A DNA stretch of 64,000 nt from an uncultured Clostridium sp. (GTDB lineage Bacteria > Bacillota > Clostridia > Clostridiales > Clostridiaceae): contig NZ_CAMQZG010000013.1 in NCBI RefSeq assembly GCF_947039605.1, forward strand, positions 1 through 64,000, given 5' to 3'. The stretch's first letter is position 1. Each line of letters starts with the position of its first letter. Of this stretch, positions 42,520-52,678 are shown piece by piece. The position numbers and the translations under genes were made by a program. The notes below the pieces were generated by a model. The model had not been told where the DNA came from, did no database searches, and saw nothing but the letters and a program-made list of their open reading frames with translations.

Positions 42520-43650
42520 CTAAAATGATTCAATACCTGGGAAAATAACTTTTACCATTTCCTCACTTTTACTTTCAATAATTTCCATTTTTCCAAGACT
42601 TCCAAGTTCTTTATTCATTCTTTTAAAACCTTGACCATCCTTTATAAATCTATTCTCTGTATCTAAGGTTATTAACTTTTCATAAATCCACATATTTCTT
42701 TTAGAATAATCTAACATATACTTATCGCTATTCTCTATAAACTTACCTGGATTTTTAACAGTAACCTCTTCTTTTTCTATGATTACCTCTATACAATTAC
42801 TTAAAGTATAATCTCGATATAAGACTGCATTTTTGACAGCCTCAATAATCGCATTACAAGGATATTTATCTGGTAATATCATTTTTATATACTCACTCGC
42901 TTTATCTATCATTGTAAGTAAACTTCCTTGTATATATATTTCCTTTTTATCTTCACCCCCAATTTTGATAAAATTATAAGGTATAGCAATGCTATTGATC
43001 TGTGAAAATACTAAAAGTCCTCCAAGTGTACAAATTTTCTCACCCGTTTCTCTATTAACCCTTACTATATTGCTACTACTCAAAAGAAAATCTCTATTCT
43101 TTTCATTAAACTCTATTCCCTTTGAATTAAAATATTTACTCAAACTTTTATTATCTAAAAGACTCTCATTTGAATTCATAATTGCACAAGTTTCTATATT
43201 TAAATCCAATTTATCCTGAAAAACATTTAATAACTCACTCTTTCTCATATAATCAGTAATAGAACCTCTTCTAATATAAAAAGCCCCTGTTTCTTTTACT
43301 TGATACGGCTTTTGCTCACCGTCAAATATAGTTATGACTAAAATCTTTTTCATATTTATAATAAACTCTTCCACAGAAATTGGAATTGGTGGATCACATC
43401 TTGAGCTTATAATTTGCTGCATTCTTTCCTCATTTAATTTAGCATAATTCTCTATACCAACTATTTTTTTGCTCTTATCCTGAATCCCAACAATAATATG
43501 TCCTCTGCCACCTTTAGAATTTGCAATTGCACAAATATCCTTAGTAAACTCCTTCTTATCTGACTCTGTATTTAAATGCATTTGTTCTTTAAAATCTAAT
43601 TTACTACCTTCATTTTTTCTAATAATTCTTAATAACTTTTTTATATCCAT
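42520..43650 (-). CDS. AlbA_2/Schlafen-type ATP-binding domain protein
   Basis: EGSKLDFKEQMHL...DICAIANSKGGRGHIIVGIQDKSKKIVGI...AFYIRRGSITDYM. Confidence 0.85.
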   Translation of the reverse strand: MDIKKLLRIIRKNEGSKLDFKEQMHLNTESDKKEFTKDICAIANSKGGRGHIIVGIQDKSKKIVGIENYAKLNEERMQQIISSRCDPPIPISVEEFIINMKKILVITIFDGEQKPYQVKETGAFYIRRGSITDYMRKSELLNVFQDKLDLNIETCAIMNSNESLLDNKSLSKYFNSKGIEFNEKNRDFLLSSSNIVRVNRETGEKICTLGGLLVFSQINSIAIPYNFIKIGGEDKKEIYIQGSLLTMIDKASEYIKMILPDKYPCNAIIEAVKNAVLYRDYTLSNCIEVIIEKEEVTVKNPGKFIENSDKYMLDYSKRNMWIYEKLITLDTENRFIKDGQGFKRMNKELGSLGKMEIIESKSEEMVKVIFPGIESF

Positions 43651-43811
43651 AAATACACCTATCTATTATTTAAACTTTCCATATCGCTATTGATATAATT
43701 TTTTTCTTTATAAATTATATTAAACATTCAACTGCTTTTATAACAAAATTTATAAAAAAGCACTTCATTTATAATTTATAATATAAATTTTAAATGAAGT
43801 GACCTGTTTTT

Positions 43812-44891
43812 TTAATATTCTACTTTATTTTTCCCAGTCCTTTTTGCAACATATAGCTTATCATCTGCTCTTTTAATAATCTTATCAACTGCAAGTCCAT
43901 CCTCGTTTGAACTAGTAGTAAATCCTACACCAAAACTTACAGTTACACTACACTCTCCATCATCTGATGATTTAACTATATTACTTTCTATTTCTGCCCT
44001 CATAGTTTCAACTTGGGCAATAGTTTCCTCTCTACTTCTCTCTCCACTTAAAAATATAATTATCTCTTCTCCACCATATCGTGCTATTATATCTGACTCC
44101 CTTAAATTCTCTTTCATAATCCTAACTATAGATTTTAGAACTAAATCTCCAATTTGATGTCCATAAGTATCATTTACATTTTTAAAGTTATCTATATCAC
44201 ACATTACTATTGCAAAACCTTTACACTCCTCATTATTTTTTTTCTCTATTTCTATTAATTCATAAAAATACTTTCTATTACAAATATCAAGCAATGAATC
44301 TCTTTGTGCTGCTTCTTGAATTTTTTTATATAAACTGCTATTTTCAATAGCTATTGCAACCTGATGTGCTATGTACTCAATAAAATTAACATCTTCTTTC
44401 TCAAAAAATGTATAATACATATGTTCTACAATTATATAACCTGTAAGTTTTTCCTTTATGCAAATTGGAACACCTATTAAAGAATTAATTTTATTTTCAC
44501 CATCTATTGTTGAAAAAATACCATTATTATCATTTTTAATAAATGACTTTCCCATTTTAATCTCTTCAAGTCTATAGTGAATCTTTGTGTTAATTAAATC
44601 ACCTATATTCGTTGTCTTAGGAACTAATATATCATTTTCAATCAAATGTATTGTTGAATAACTAACACCAAGCATTCCTACTATCATATCATTTATCATT
44701 CCAAGTAAATTTGAATCTGAGATATTAGAATTTATATACTTACTAACCTCTACAATATTTTCAAATATTGATAATTTTCTCTCTAATCCTTTATTTACTC
44801 TATTCATCTTTTGAAGTCTCTCTTCTGCAAAAAGTTGATAACTGTGAAATTCTCTGTTTAACTGTTTATAAAGTTCTTCATAATTTTCCAT
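43812..44891 (-). CDS. GAF-GGDEF diguanylate cyclase
   Basis: GAF-like IGVPICIKEKLTGYIIVEH; MCDIDNFKNVNDTYGHQIGDLVL...IARYGGEEIIIFL (GGEEI variant). Confidence 0.92.
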   Translation of the reverse strand: MENYEELYKQLNREFHSYQLFAEERLQKMNRVNKGLERKLSIFENIVEVSKYINSNISDSNLLGMINDMIVGMLGVSYSTIHLIENDILVPKTTNIGDLINTKIHYRLEEIKMGKSFIKNDNNGIFSTIDGENKINSLIGVPICIKEKLTGYIIVEHMYYTFFEKEDVNFIEYIAHQVAIAIENSSLYKKIQEAAQRDSLLDICNRKYFYELIEIEKKNNEECKGFAIVMCDIDNFKNVNDTYGHQIGDLVLKSIVRIMKENLRESDIIARYGGEEIIIFLSGERSREETIAQVETMRAEIESNIVKSSDDGECSVTVSFGVGFTTSSNEDGLAVDKIIKRADDKLYVAKRTGKNKVEY

Positions 44892-45071
44892 ACTTCCCCC
44901 AAATCAGATAGTTTTCCATATATTTCATATTCTATATCTCTTATCGTATACTTTCAAGTGTTTATTAATAGTTTTACTGGCAATTTTATAGATTTTTAAA
45001 TTTAACTAAAATAAAAAAAGATACTCCCCTTTTTAAAAAGGAAAGTATCTTTATAATCTATAAATTTAATT

Positions 45072-47039
45072 TTAATATTGGTGGTCTAATTTCTTAAAGA
45101 AATCAACTTTTGGTTCAAGGAATTTAAATGTATGCTTTTCTCCATCTTTAAAGTAAACATTAAGTGGCTCATAAATATTATCCCAGTTCCATAAATCTTC
45201 ATCAATATTAAGATATTCTCTAAACATCTCGCAACCATCTGGTGCTATTGGGTGAATTAATATAGCTATGATTTTACAAGCATAGAAAGTATCAGCTACT
45301 AATTGTTTTTTAAATTCTTCATTTTTACTGTTACTAGCCCAGTATTTGCTAACATTTCTGATATACTCATCTAGAACATATGCTATTCTGTGGAATTCTT
45401 GATTATACATATGTCTTTCATACTCTACTACAGCTTTTTCTGATAATTCTTTAATTTTATCACTCATCTCAAACATAGGAAGAGATTCCTCTAAACTTTG
45501 TAAAGTATATAAACTTGAACGTATAAGTCTATTAAATACATTTGTTAAAAGATTTCCCTCTTTTAATACTGCATCTACACCAACTTTTTCTTCTTCAGCC
45601 ATATAAACTTGTGGCTTAAATCCAACACTCTTAGAAGATAATCCAAGACTCATAAAGTGCATACGTAATTGGTCCTTTGAATAGTAAGCTAAAAGCTCAT
45701 CAGCCATAGGTGGTTTAACCTCTGAACTACTACTAGCTTTTTTATCCATAAATAATATATGCTTGTTAGAAATAATATGTGGGAAATGTATCTTATCCAT
45801 CTCTACTTCTTCATTTTTAGGTGTTTTAAGTCCCATAAGCATAGCCATTTCAGCTATTGAATAGAAGTATATATTATCCTCACCTATAAATTGATAAACC
45901 ATAGAATCTTCATTATCCCACCATTTACGCCATTCATCATCACTAGCATTTATTGACTCTAGGTATGTTTTTGTAAATGAAACTGGAGCCCATAATGATT
46001 CAGGCCAAACCCAAAATGTTAAATCTTTAACTCCATCCTTTTCTGGAACTTTTACTCCCCATGAGATATTTCCTGATAATCTAAATGGAACTAAAGTCTT
46101 ACCACTTCTATAATTGATATTTAATCCATCTAATATAGATTTTGCTGTGTCTCTATCTTCTAGATGTTCAAAAATAAAGCTTACTGAAGGTTTCTTCTCT
46201 TCATCAACTAATTCATGAGTTGGAAGTTTAGCAACAAGTGCATCCATGTCTTCTATATATTTTCTTTGAACATAAAGTAATGGTTTCTTTAAGAACTCAT
46301 CTATAGCTTTAAGCTCATATTTTCTTCTATTAGTATTTCTAACTAAGAATTCATTTAATTCTTTCATCTTGTCAGTTGAATCATCTAAAGTAAAATACCA
46401 ATTTTCTATACTTTTCAGTTCTGGTACAGAACCTGATAATTTACTGATAGGACTTATTAGTTCTGAAGGCATATATTGATGTCCAAGTGAACATTCATCA
46501 GCATATCCTTTGTCTGAAGTACAACCATCTATAGGACATTTCCCAACTACTTGTCTTCCATTTAAGAAAGTATCTTGCTCTTTATCATAGAATTGTAATG
46601 TAGACATTTTTTTTACATATCCATTGTTATATAAAGCATTAAATACTTCTTCTGAAACCTTATTGTGAATTTCTCCACTTCTTCCAAAAGCAGAAGTACC
46701 ATAAAGATTTAAACTAATATTATACTTTGCTAAAGTTTCTTTTTGGCTAAGGTGATTTTTCATTACATAGTTTTCCATTGTATCTGTATAGCCACTCTCT
46801 TTTAAGTTTCTATAACTCTCAAGAATAGGTGAACCATAACAATCAGTTCCTGATACAAATATAACATTTTCCTTACCAATTCTATCTCTTAAAAATCTAG
46901 CGTAGATATCAGCATGAACAAACATACCTCCAACATGACCAAAGTGAAGATTTTTATTCCCATAAGGCATTCCAGCTGTAATTACTGCTCTTTTAGGAAA
47001 TACTGGTTTTTCATCTCTTTTTAATTTATTACTTATCAT
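45072..47039 (-). CDS. metG: methionyl-tRNA synthetase
   Basis: AVITAGMPYGNKNLHFGHVGGMFVHADIYARFLRDRIG...FVSGTDCYGSPI. Confidence 0.88.
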   Translation of the reverse strand: MISNKLKRDEKPVFPKRAVITAGMPYGNKNLHFGHVGGMFVHADIYARFLRDRIGKENVIFVSGTDCYGSPILESYRNLKESGYTDTMENYVMKNHLSQKETLAKYNISLNLYGTSAFGRSGEIHNKVSEEVFNALYNNGYVKKMSTLQFYDKEQDTFLNGRQVVGKCPIDGCTSDKGYADECSLGHQYMPSELISPISKLSGSVPELKSIENWYFTLDDSTDKMKELNEFLVRNTNRRKYELKAIDEFLKKPLLYVQRKYIEDMDALVAKLPTHELVDEEKKPSVSFIFEHLEDRDTAKSILDGLNINYRSGKTLVPFRLSGNISWGVKVPEKDGVKDLTFWVWPESLWAPVSFTKTYLESINASDDEWRKWWDNEDSMVYQFIGEDNIYFYSIAEMAMLMGLKTPKNEEVEMDKIHFPHIISNKHILFMDKKASSSSEVKPPMADELLAYYSKDQLRMHFMSLGLSSKSVGFKPQVYMAEEEKVGVDAVLKEGNLLTNVFNRLIRSSLYTLQSLEESLPMFEMSDKIKELSEKAVVEYERHMYNQEFHRIAYVLDEYIRNVSKYWASNSKNEEFKKQLVADTFYACKIIAILIHPIAPDGCEMFREYLNIDEDLWNWDNIYEPLNVYFKDGEKHTFKFLEPKVDFFKKLDHQY

Positions 47040-47084
47040 AATTAACCACTCCTTTTTAATTTAAATACTATTTTAAAAACAAAA

Positions 47085-47375
47085 AAACCCCTATAGAACT
47101 AAATTCTACAGAGGCGAAATTACTTCGCGATACCACTCTTATTCCCCAAAACATTGCTATTTCAGGCTCTTCAAGTACACTTACTTTCATCTTTTATCTT
47201 TAAAATATACTCTAGTTCTGTAACGTGAACCTACGTCATAGCATCACTTATAAATAATAAGATCCGTATGCAGCTCCAAGTCTTGTTTCATTATAACTTC
47301 GTAATTTCCTCACACTAACCGAAAACTCTCTGAATACTATTTATAATTACTCTTCTCTTCATAGCCTTTATTTTC
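47085..47375 (-). promoter_or_regulatory. T-box leader upstream of metG
   Basis: Minus strand: AGAAGAGTAA, AGAGAG, TATAATGAAAC (candidate AUG specifier), T-box GAGTGGTATCGCGAAG, then CCTCTGTAGAATTTAGTTCTATAGGGG-T7 terminator. Confidence 0.82.
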
Positions 47376-47468
47376 TTAATTATATACCCTGAAATATTAC
47401 ATGTCAATTAGCTTTTCCCCCTTTTATTTACTACAAATCAAAAAAATAAGACATCCAATATGGATATC

Positions 47469-47750
47469 CTATTTTTTTACTAATTTATACTTTGAAATTA
47501 AAGGTCTGATATGCGAATTAATGATAAATGCCCATATAAATATTACTACTATTCTTATAAAGAAGTTTTTTATAAAAAAGGCTAAAAACATTATTGGGAT
47601 AATAGCTATTATAATTGCTAATATCTTTGATTTCCCACTCTCTTCAATATCAACCTTACAACTTGGGCACTTAAAACTCTCCATATTCTTTGCATCTTTT
47701 ATGTAATTATTATTTATTTTTTTCTCGCATTTTGGACATCTAATTGCCAT
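47469..47750 (-). CDS. small zinc-ribbon membrane protein
   Basis: MAIRCPKCEKKINNNYIK...FKCPSCKVDIEESG plus two TM segments. Confidence 0.7.
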   Translation of the reverse strand: MAIRCPKCEKKINNNYIKDAKNMESFKCPSCKVDIEESGKSKILAIIIAIIPIMFLAFFIKNFFIRIVVIFIWAFIINSHIRPLISKYKLVKK

Positions 47751-47772
47751 CCTCTAAAACCCCTCTCATAAT

Positions 47773-47811
47773 AAAAATATATGCCACAGTAATTTTACTG
47801 TGGCATATTAA
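47773..47811 (-). terminator. rho-independent terminator
   Basis: AATATGCCACAGTAaaatTACTGTGGCATATATTTTT on minus strand. Confidence 0.75.
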
Positions 47812-47817
47812 CAAAGC

Positions 47818-48123
47818 TTACTTTGCTTCTAATAATGGCATTATCTTCTCAAGTCTTCTTAAACCAAAATCTGCTGGTTTAACTGAAAGATAATCAACAT
47901 TTATTGTATCAAGTTCAGCTTTTATTTTATTCTCTGTAATTAAAACTTCTGGTGATATTACAACAACATCAATATTTTCTGTTTTAACAACATCTAAATA
48001 ATCAACCTCTTTATTAAAATACCATTCTACTGATAAACTGTTTTTTGCTGTATACTCTCTTGCTGCTCTCTCAAAAGCTTGTGATTGTGGTAAACCCTTA
48101 CTTACTACTAAATATTTTTTCAT
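47818..48123 (-). CDS. PTS lactose/cellobiose IIB-like protein lacking the catalytic cysteine
   Basis: MKKYLVVSKGLPQSQAF...IDVVVISPEVLI aligns with MKKILLVCSAGMSTSLL...ADVILLGPQVRY; no Cys in the protein. Confidence 0.7.
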   Translation of the reverse strand: MKKYLVVSKGLPQSQAFERAAREYTAKNSLSVEWYFNKEVDYLDVVKTENIDVVVISPEVLITENKIKAELDTINVDYLSVKPADFGLRRLEKIMPLLEAK

Positions 48124-48289
48124 TTCTAAACTCCCCCTATTTTTTAAATTACTTTATCTTATGGTAAGCAAATGAAATATATACTTCTTTTTCACTTACT
48201 CCCTCTTTATATTTTTTTGTATAGACAAATTTTATACTTATATTTTCGTATAATTTTTGAATTTATTAACTGTTCTCACTAATATATTT

Positions 48290-48306
48290 AGCAAATAACA
48301 TGCCAA
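48290..48306 (-). promoter_or_regulatory. sigma54 -24/-12 promoter for the Cys-less IIB
   Basis: Minus strand: TTGGCAT-GTTAT-TTGCT. Confidence 0.78.
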
Positions 48307-48667
48307 CATCAATCTACCCCTTTAAAATAGCCAATTTTTTTATTTTATTTTTTCAAAAAACTGCTTTTAGGTATCTGTATGCCTCATCTGTATACTTGGA
48401 AATTTTAACCTTTTTGGTTTATTAACTGTTTTAGCTATACATATTTTTACTTTTTAAAAAATATTAATAAATATAGCACATTTTTGATAATATCGTAATG
48501 AAAATCTATTTAAGTGTTTAATTTTAAAATTTAATAAATATACACACTTACTTTAAACTTTAAACACATTTTTTTGTGAAAATTTATTATAGGTATTTTT
48601 TTACTTTTTAACTAGAACTTTACTACATAAAAATGCTAAATTTATTTTGTTATAAGAGGGTGATTAG

Positions 48668-51400
48668 GTGAAACGTTATACTAATAAAGAATTAATTTTA
48701 AATTATATAGAGGATAACTCTAATAAACAAATACAAGATAAAATTTCAATGGTCGGTTGTGAAACAAATGAGATAGCTGAAAAACTTAACATAAAAAGGG
48801 CTAATGTCAGTAAAATATTAAATGAACTATATACTGAAGGAAAAGTATTAAAAATAAAAGGAAAACCTGTATTATATAAAATTAATCCTAATAATACATC
48901 ACATAAAACATCTTTTATTGTAAACATAGATAATATAATTGGTGGAAATCAAAGTTTAAAGAATTCTATACAGCAAGCAAAAGCGGCTATGCTTTATCCA
49001 CCACATGGTCTTAATACTCTATTACTTGGTGAAACAGGAGTAGGTAAAACTATGTTTGCAGAGCTTATGCATAGATTTGCTATCGAAAGTAGCATTTACT
49101 CTCCAGAGGCTCCATTCATTTCTTTTAACTGTGCTGATTATGCTAATAATCCACAGCTACTACTTGCTAGGCTATTTGGTTGTAAAAAAGGTGCTTATAC
49201 AGGCGCTGATAAAGACCAAATAGGGTTTGTTGAAAGAGCTAATAAAGGAATTCTCTTCCTTGATGAAGTTCATAGACTTCCACCTGAAGGACAAGAAATG
49301 TTATTTTACCTTATGGATAAAGGTGAATTTACTCCTCTTGGAGAAAGTGAAAATGTAAAAAAAAGTGAAGTTTTAGTTATATGTGCAACAACAGAAAATA
49401 CAGATACTACTCTTCTTCAAACTTTTAGACGAAGAATGCCAATGAATATAACTCTTCCATCATTACGTGATAGAACATATAGTGAAAGGTTTGAGCTTAT
49501 TTGTGAATTTCTTAGAATAGAAGCAGCTAGAATAGGAAAAGAAATTATAGTTTCACCTAATAGTTTAAGATGTCTTCTATTATATAACTGTGCTGCAAAC
49601 ATAGGACAACTTAAAAGTGATATTCAACTTGGGTGTGCAAATGCTTTTCTAAAATGTATATCTAAAGGTGAAAAAGCAATAAAACTTTTAAATACAGATT
49701 TTGCACCACATGTTAAACAAGGACTTATACTTTACAAAAATCATATGGATGCTATAGATAAAGTTGTTCAATCAGATAAACAACTTTCTTTCAAATCTAA
49801 TGGCTCTGAAGAAGTATTGGAAATTGTAAAAGGTGAACTACCTGATAACTTCTATGAATCTATGGCTGATAAAATAGAGACTTATCAAAAGCGTGGTGTT
49901 GATGAAGAGGACATAAATATAGTCCTGACTAATGAAATTAATAGTTACTTTAAAAAACTTGTATCAGATTTTGATAAAGATATTAATAAGGAAGAAATTG
50001 CAAAACTTGTTGCCCCAGAAATTATAGAACTTGTTGAAAATTTCATAACTTCTGCTGTTAGTACTCTTGGAAGAGTTTTTCCTAGTAAGACTTTTTATGG
50101 ACTTTGTCTTCATCTAGATTCTACTATCAAAAGAATTCATTTAGGGAAAGATATTATAAATCCTACTCTTCAATCTATAATGCAAGAGCACAGAGATGAA
50201 TATGCTTTATCTCTAACATTTGCTAGTAAAATAGAAAAGAAATTTTTAATTAAACTCCCACTTGATGAAGTTGGATTTATAGCACTATTTTTAACGCTTG
50301 GAAAGAATCCTGACCTTGATGAAATTAACCACCCTATAGTAGTCGTTGCTATGCATGGTCAATCTACTGCAACATCTATGGTTGATGTTGCTAGAAAACT
50401 TATAAATGCTCATAATATATATCCTTATAATATGAGTCTTGAAAAAAGTGCTACTATTGCATATCAAGAATTAAAAGATTTAATAATAGAAAATCATAGA
50501 GGTGCAGGAGTTCTTCTTTTAGTTGATATGGGATCACTTAAAATGTTTTCTTCATTAATAGAGGAAGAAACTGGTATTAAAATTAAAGTTATAGAAATGG
50601 CATCTACTCTTACAGTTTTAGAATGTGCTAGAAAAGCTATAATTGATAAAGACATGGAAAATATTTGGTACTCTGTTCAGGAAAGCCATCTTAATTATAT
50701 AGATTCAAATATAAATAACTTAAAAGATAACTTCAAAGTAAAAAGTGAGAATATAATAATTACAACTTGTTCAACTGGTGAGGGTAGTGCTGTTATTTTA
50801 AAAGAGATATTAACAAAGAAAATTGATACTGAAAAATATAAACTTCAAATAATACCTCTTAATATAGATACAGTTCAACAATTCTACTCAACAGTTAACT
50901 CACTTGGAGATGATAAAAATATAATTGCAATAGTTGGAACTTTTAATCCTGAAATATTTGGTGTTCCTTTTATCCCTATATCAGATGTATTTAAAGATTC
51001 AAATTTAACAAATTTAAAAGCTCTTGTAAAAAAATCTTGTAGTAATACACTTTCTACTATAATAGATTCTCATAAAGAGAAGATTAAAGATATTATAAAC
51101 GAAACTGTTTATGAGAATTTTATGACAGACCTTCTTGAATTTATATCAAAAGATTTAAATATAACATTATCTGAAAATACATCTATAGGCCTTATCCTTC
51201 ATACAACTTGTGCACTTGAAAGACTCAAGCTAAATGAAAATCCAGATATTAGTTGTTTATTAAAGGATAGTATTCTACACGAGCATAAAGAAGATTTTTA
51301 TAAACTAAAAAGTTTATTTGTTTCATATGAAAGTAAGCTTGGACTATTATTCTCTGATGATGAAATTTGTTTCATTATTAGAACTGTAAAAGAACTATAA
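48668..51400 (+). CDS. LevR-family sigma54-dependent, PRD-containing PTS transcriptional activator
   Basis: N-terminal HTH, AAA+ with GETGVGKT and GAYTGADK (GAFTGA-like), two PRDs, EIIA-Man-like IVVVAMHGQSTATSM; GTG start. Confidence 0.92.
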   Translation: MKRYTNKELILNYIEDNSNKQIQDKISMVGCETNEIAEKLNIKRANVSKILNELYTEGKVLKIKGKPVLYKINPNNTSHKTSFIVNIDNIIGGNQSLKNSIQQAKAAMLYPPHGLNTLLLGETGVGKTMFAELMHRFAIESSIYSPEAPFISFNCADYANNPQLLLARLFGCKKGAYTGADKDQIGFVERANKGILFLDEVHRLPPEGQEMLFYLMDKGEFTPLGESENVKKSEVLVICATTENTDTTLLQTFRRRMPMNITLPSLRDRTYSERFELICEFLRIEAARIGKEIIVSPNSLRCLLLYNCAANIGQLKSDIQLGCANAFLKCISKGEKAIKLLNTDFAPHVKQGLILYKNHMDAIDKVVQSDKQLSFKSNGSEEVLEIVKGELPDNFYESMADKIETYQKRGVDEEDINIVLTNEINSYFKKLVSDFDKDINKEEIAKLVAPEIIELVENFITSAVSTLGRVFPSKTFYGLCLHLDSTIKRIHLGKDIINPTLQSIMQEHRDEYALSLTFASKIEKKFLIKLPLDEVGFIALFLTLGKNPDLDEINHPIVVVAMHGQSTATSMVDVARKLINAHNIYPYNMSLEKSATIAYQELKDLIIENHRGAGVLLLVDMGSLKMFSSLIEEETGIKIKVIEMASTLTVLECARKAIIDKDMENIWYSVQESHLNYIDSNINNLKDNFKVKSENIIITTCSTGEGSAVILKEILTKKIDTEKYKLQIIPLNIDTVQQFYSTVNSLGDDKNIIAIVGTFNPEIFGVPFIPISDVFKDSNLTNLKALVKKSCSNTLSTIIDSHKEKIKDIINETVYENFMTDLLEFISKDLNITLSENTSIGLILHTTCALERLKLNENPDISCLLKDSILHEHKEDFYKLKSLFVSYESKLGLLFSDDEICFIIRTVKEL

Positions 51401-51773
51401 AAACTTCCTAATAATATAGATAAATTTATCATGAGCATTTATCTTATAAAATAAATTTTCTTTATATATACTCATGATAAAGTCTTAAATTCAAATTACA
51501 AAAGTCATAAATAATTAGGATATTTTTCTTAATTGTTTGTGACTTTTATTTTTTCTAAACAACATAATATAAAAACCTTTTTATTGTTTTAATAGACATC
51601 TTCTCTTCTTTCTCGTCAATATATCCTCTCTATATCAATACTTTAGTTATCTGTATATGTTTCCATTTTATCTGTATACGAAAATCTATGTTTTTCTGAA
51701 AACATTATCTTTTTCTATATACATTAGTATAAGTCATAATTCCTAAGCATAGAAATTTAGCCATTCTAAAAAG

Positions 51774-51790
51774 TTGGCATGCGTCTTGCT
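51774..51790 (+). promoter_or_regulatory. sigma54 -24/-12 promoter of PTS operon
   Basis: TTGGCAT-GCGTC-TTGCT. Confidence 0.85.
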
Positions 51791-51856
51791 ATATATATAA
51801 GTGTAAAACAAAATAAATTAAATTTCACAAACAAATGACAACTGAGGTGATAAACT

Positions 51857-52189
51857 TTGAAAATATTGTTTATATGTTGTGCTGGTATGTCTTCTAGTTT
51901 AGTAGTAAAAAAACTTGAAGATTATATAGAAATATTAAATTCATCAAGCGAAAAAAAAATAACTCTTTCAATAGAAGCAATTCCACTTGATAAGTTTAAA
52001 GATTTTAATGGTGACTATAATCTTATATTACTCGCTCCTCAAATTGCATATAAGTTAAAAGAATTTAAGTCTCTTACTTCTAGTAAAAACAAATCAATTC
52101 CAGTAGAAGTTGTTAAAGGTTTAGATTATGGACTACTTAAAGTAGATAACATACTCTCCTCCGCATTGCATCTTTTAGAAAATAATTGA
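51857..52189 (+). CDS. PTS IIB-like protein with intact Cys
   Basis: MKILFICCAGMSSSLVVKKLED; TTG start after GAGGTG. Confidence 0.8.
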   Translation: MKILFICCAGMSSSLVVKKLEDYIEILNSSSEKKITLSIEAIPLDKFKDFNGDYNLILLAPQIAYKLKEFKSLTSSKNKSIPVEVVKGLDYGLLKVDNILSSALHLLENN

Positions 52190-52260
52190 TTGGCTTGATA
52201 CTTATAGTAAAGATTTTAAATAAATAAATTTTTAATTACAAAGGGAAAGGGGTTTTTATT

Positions 52261-52560
52261 ATGAAAAAAATATTATTAGTTTGTTCTGCTGGTATGTCAA
52301 CATCATTACTAGTAACAAAAATGCAAAAAGCAGCTACAGATAGAGGTTTAGAGCTTGATATATCTGCAACAGGTTCAGGTACTTATAGAGATATCGCAAA
52401 GAATGCTGACGTAATACTTTTAGGACCTCAAGTTAGATATATGTTAAGAGAAGTAACAGGCGCTCTTCCAGGTAAACCAATCGAAATTATCGAAATGAGA
52501 GCTTATGGAAAAATCGATGGATCTGCTGTTTTAGACCAAGCTTTAGGATTAATGAAATAA
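52261..52560 (+). CDS. PTS lactose/cellobiose family IIB
   Basis: MKKILLVCSAGMSTSLLVTKMQKAA. Confidence 0.93.
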   Translation: MKKILLVCSAGMSTSLLVTKMQKAATDRGLELDISATGSGTYRDIAKNADVILLGPQVRYMLREVTGALPGKPIEIIEMRAYGKIDGSAVLDQALGLMK

Positions 52561-52678
52561 TCATAATTTAATTATGATTGATTACTGCAATAATTAATTC
52601 AAAAAGTTTTTTAGTTACGTTAAAAATAATTTATTATAGATTTATTTTTAAAATTTAATATTCAGGGGGGAATTATCA

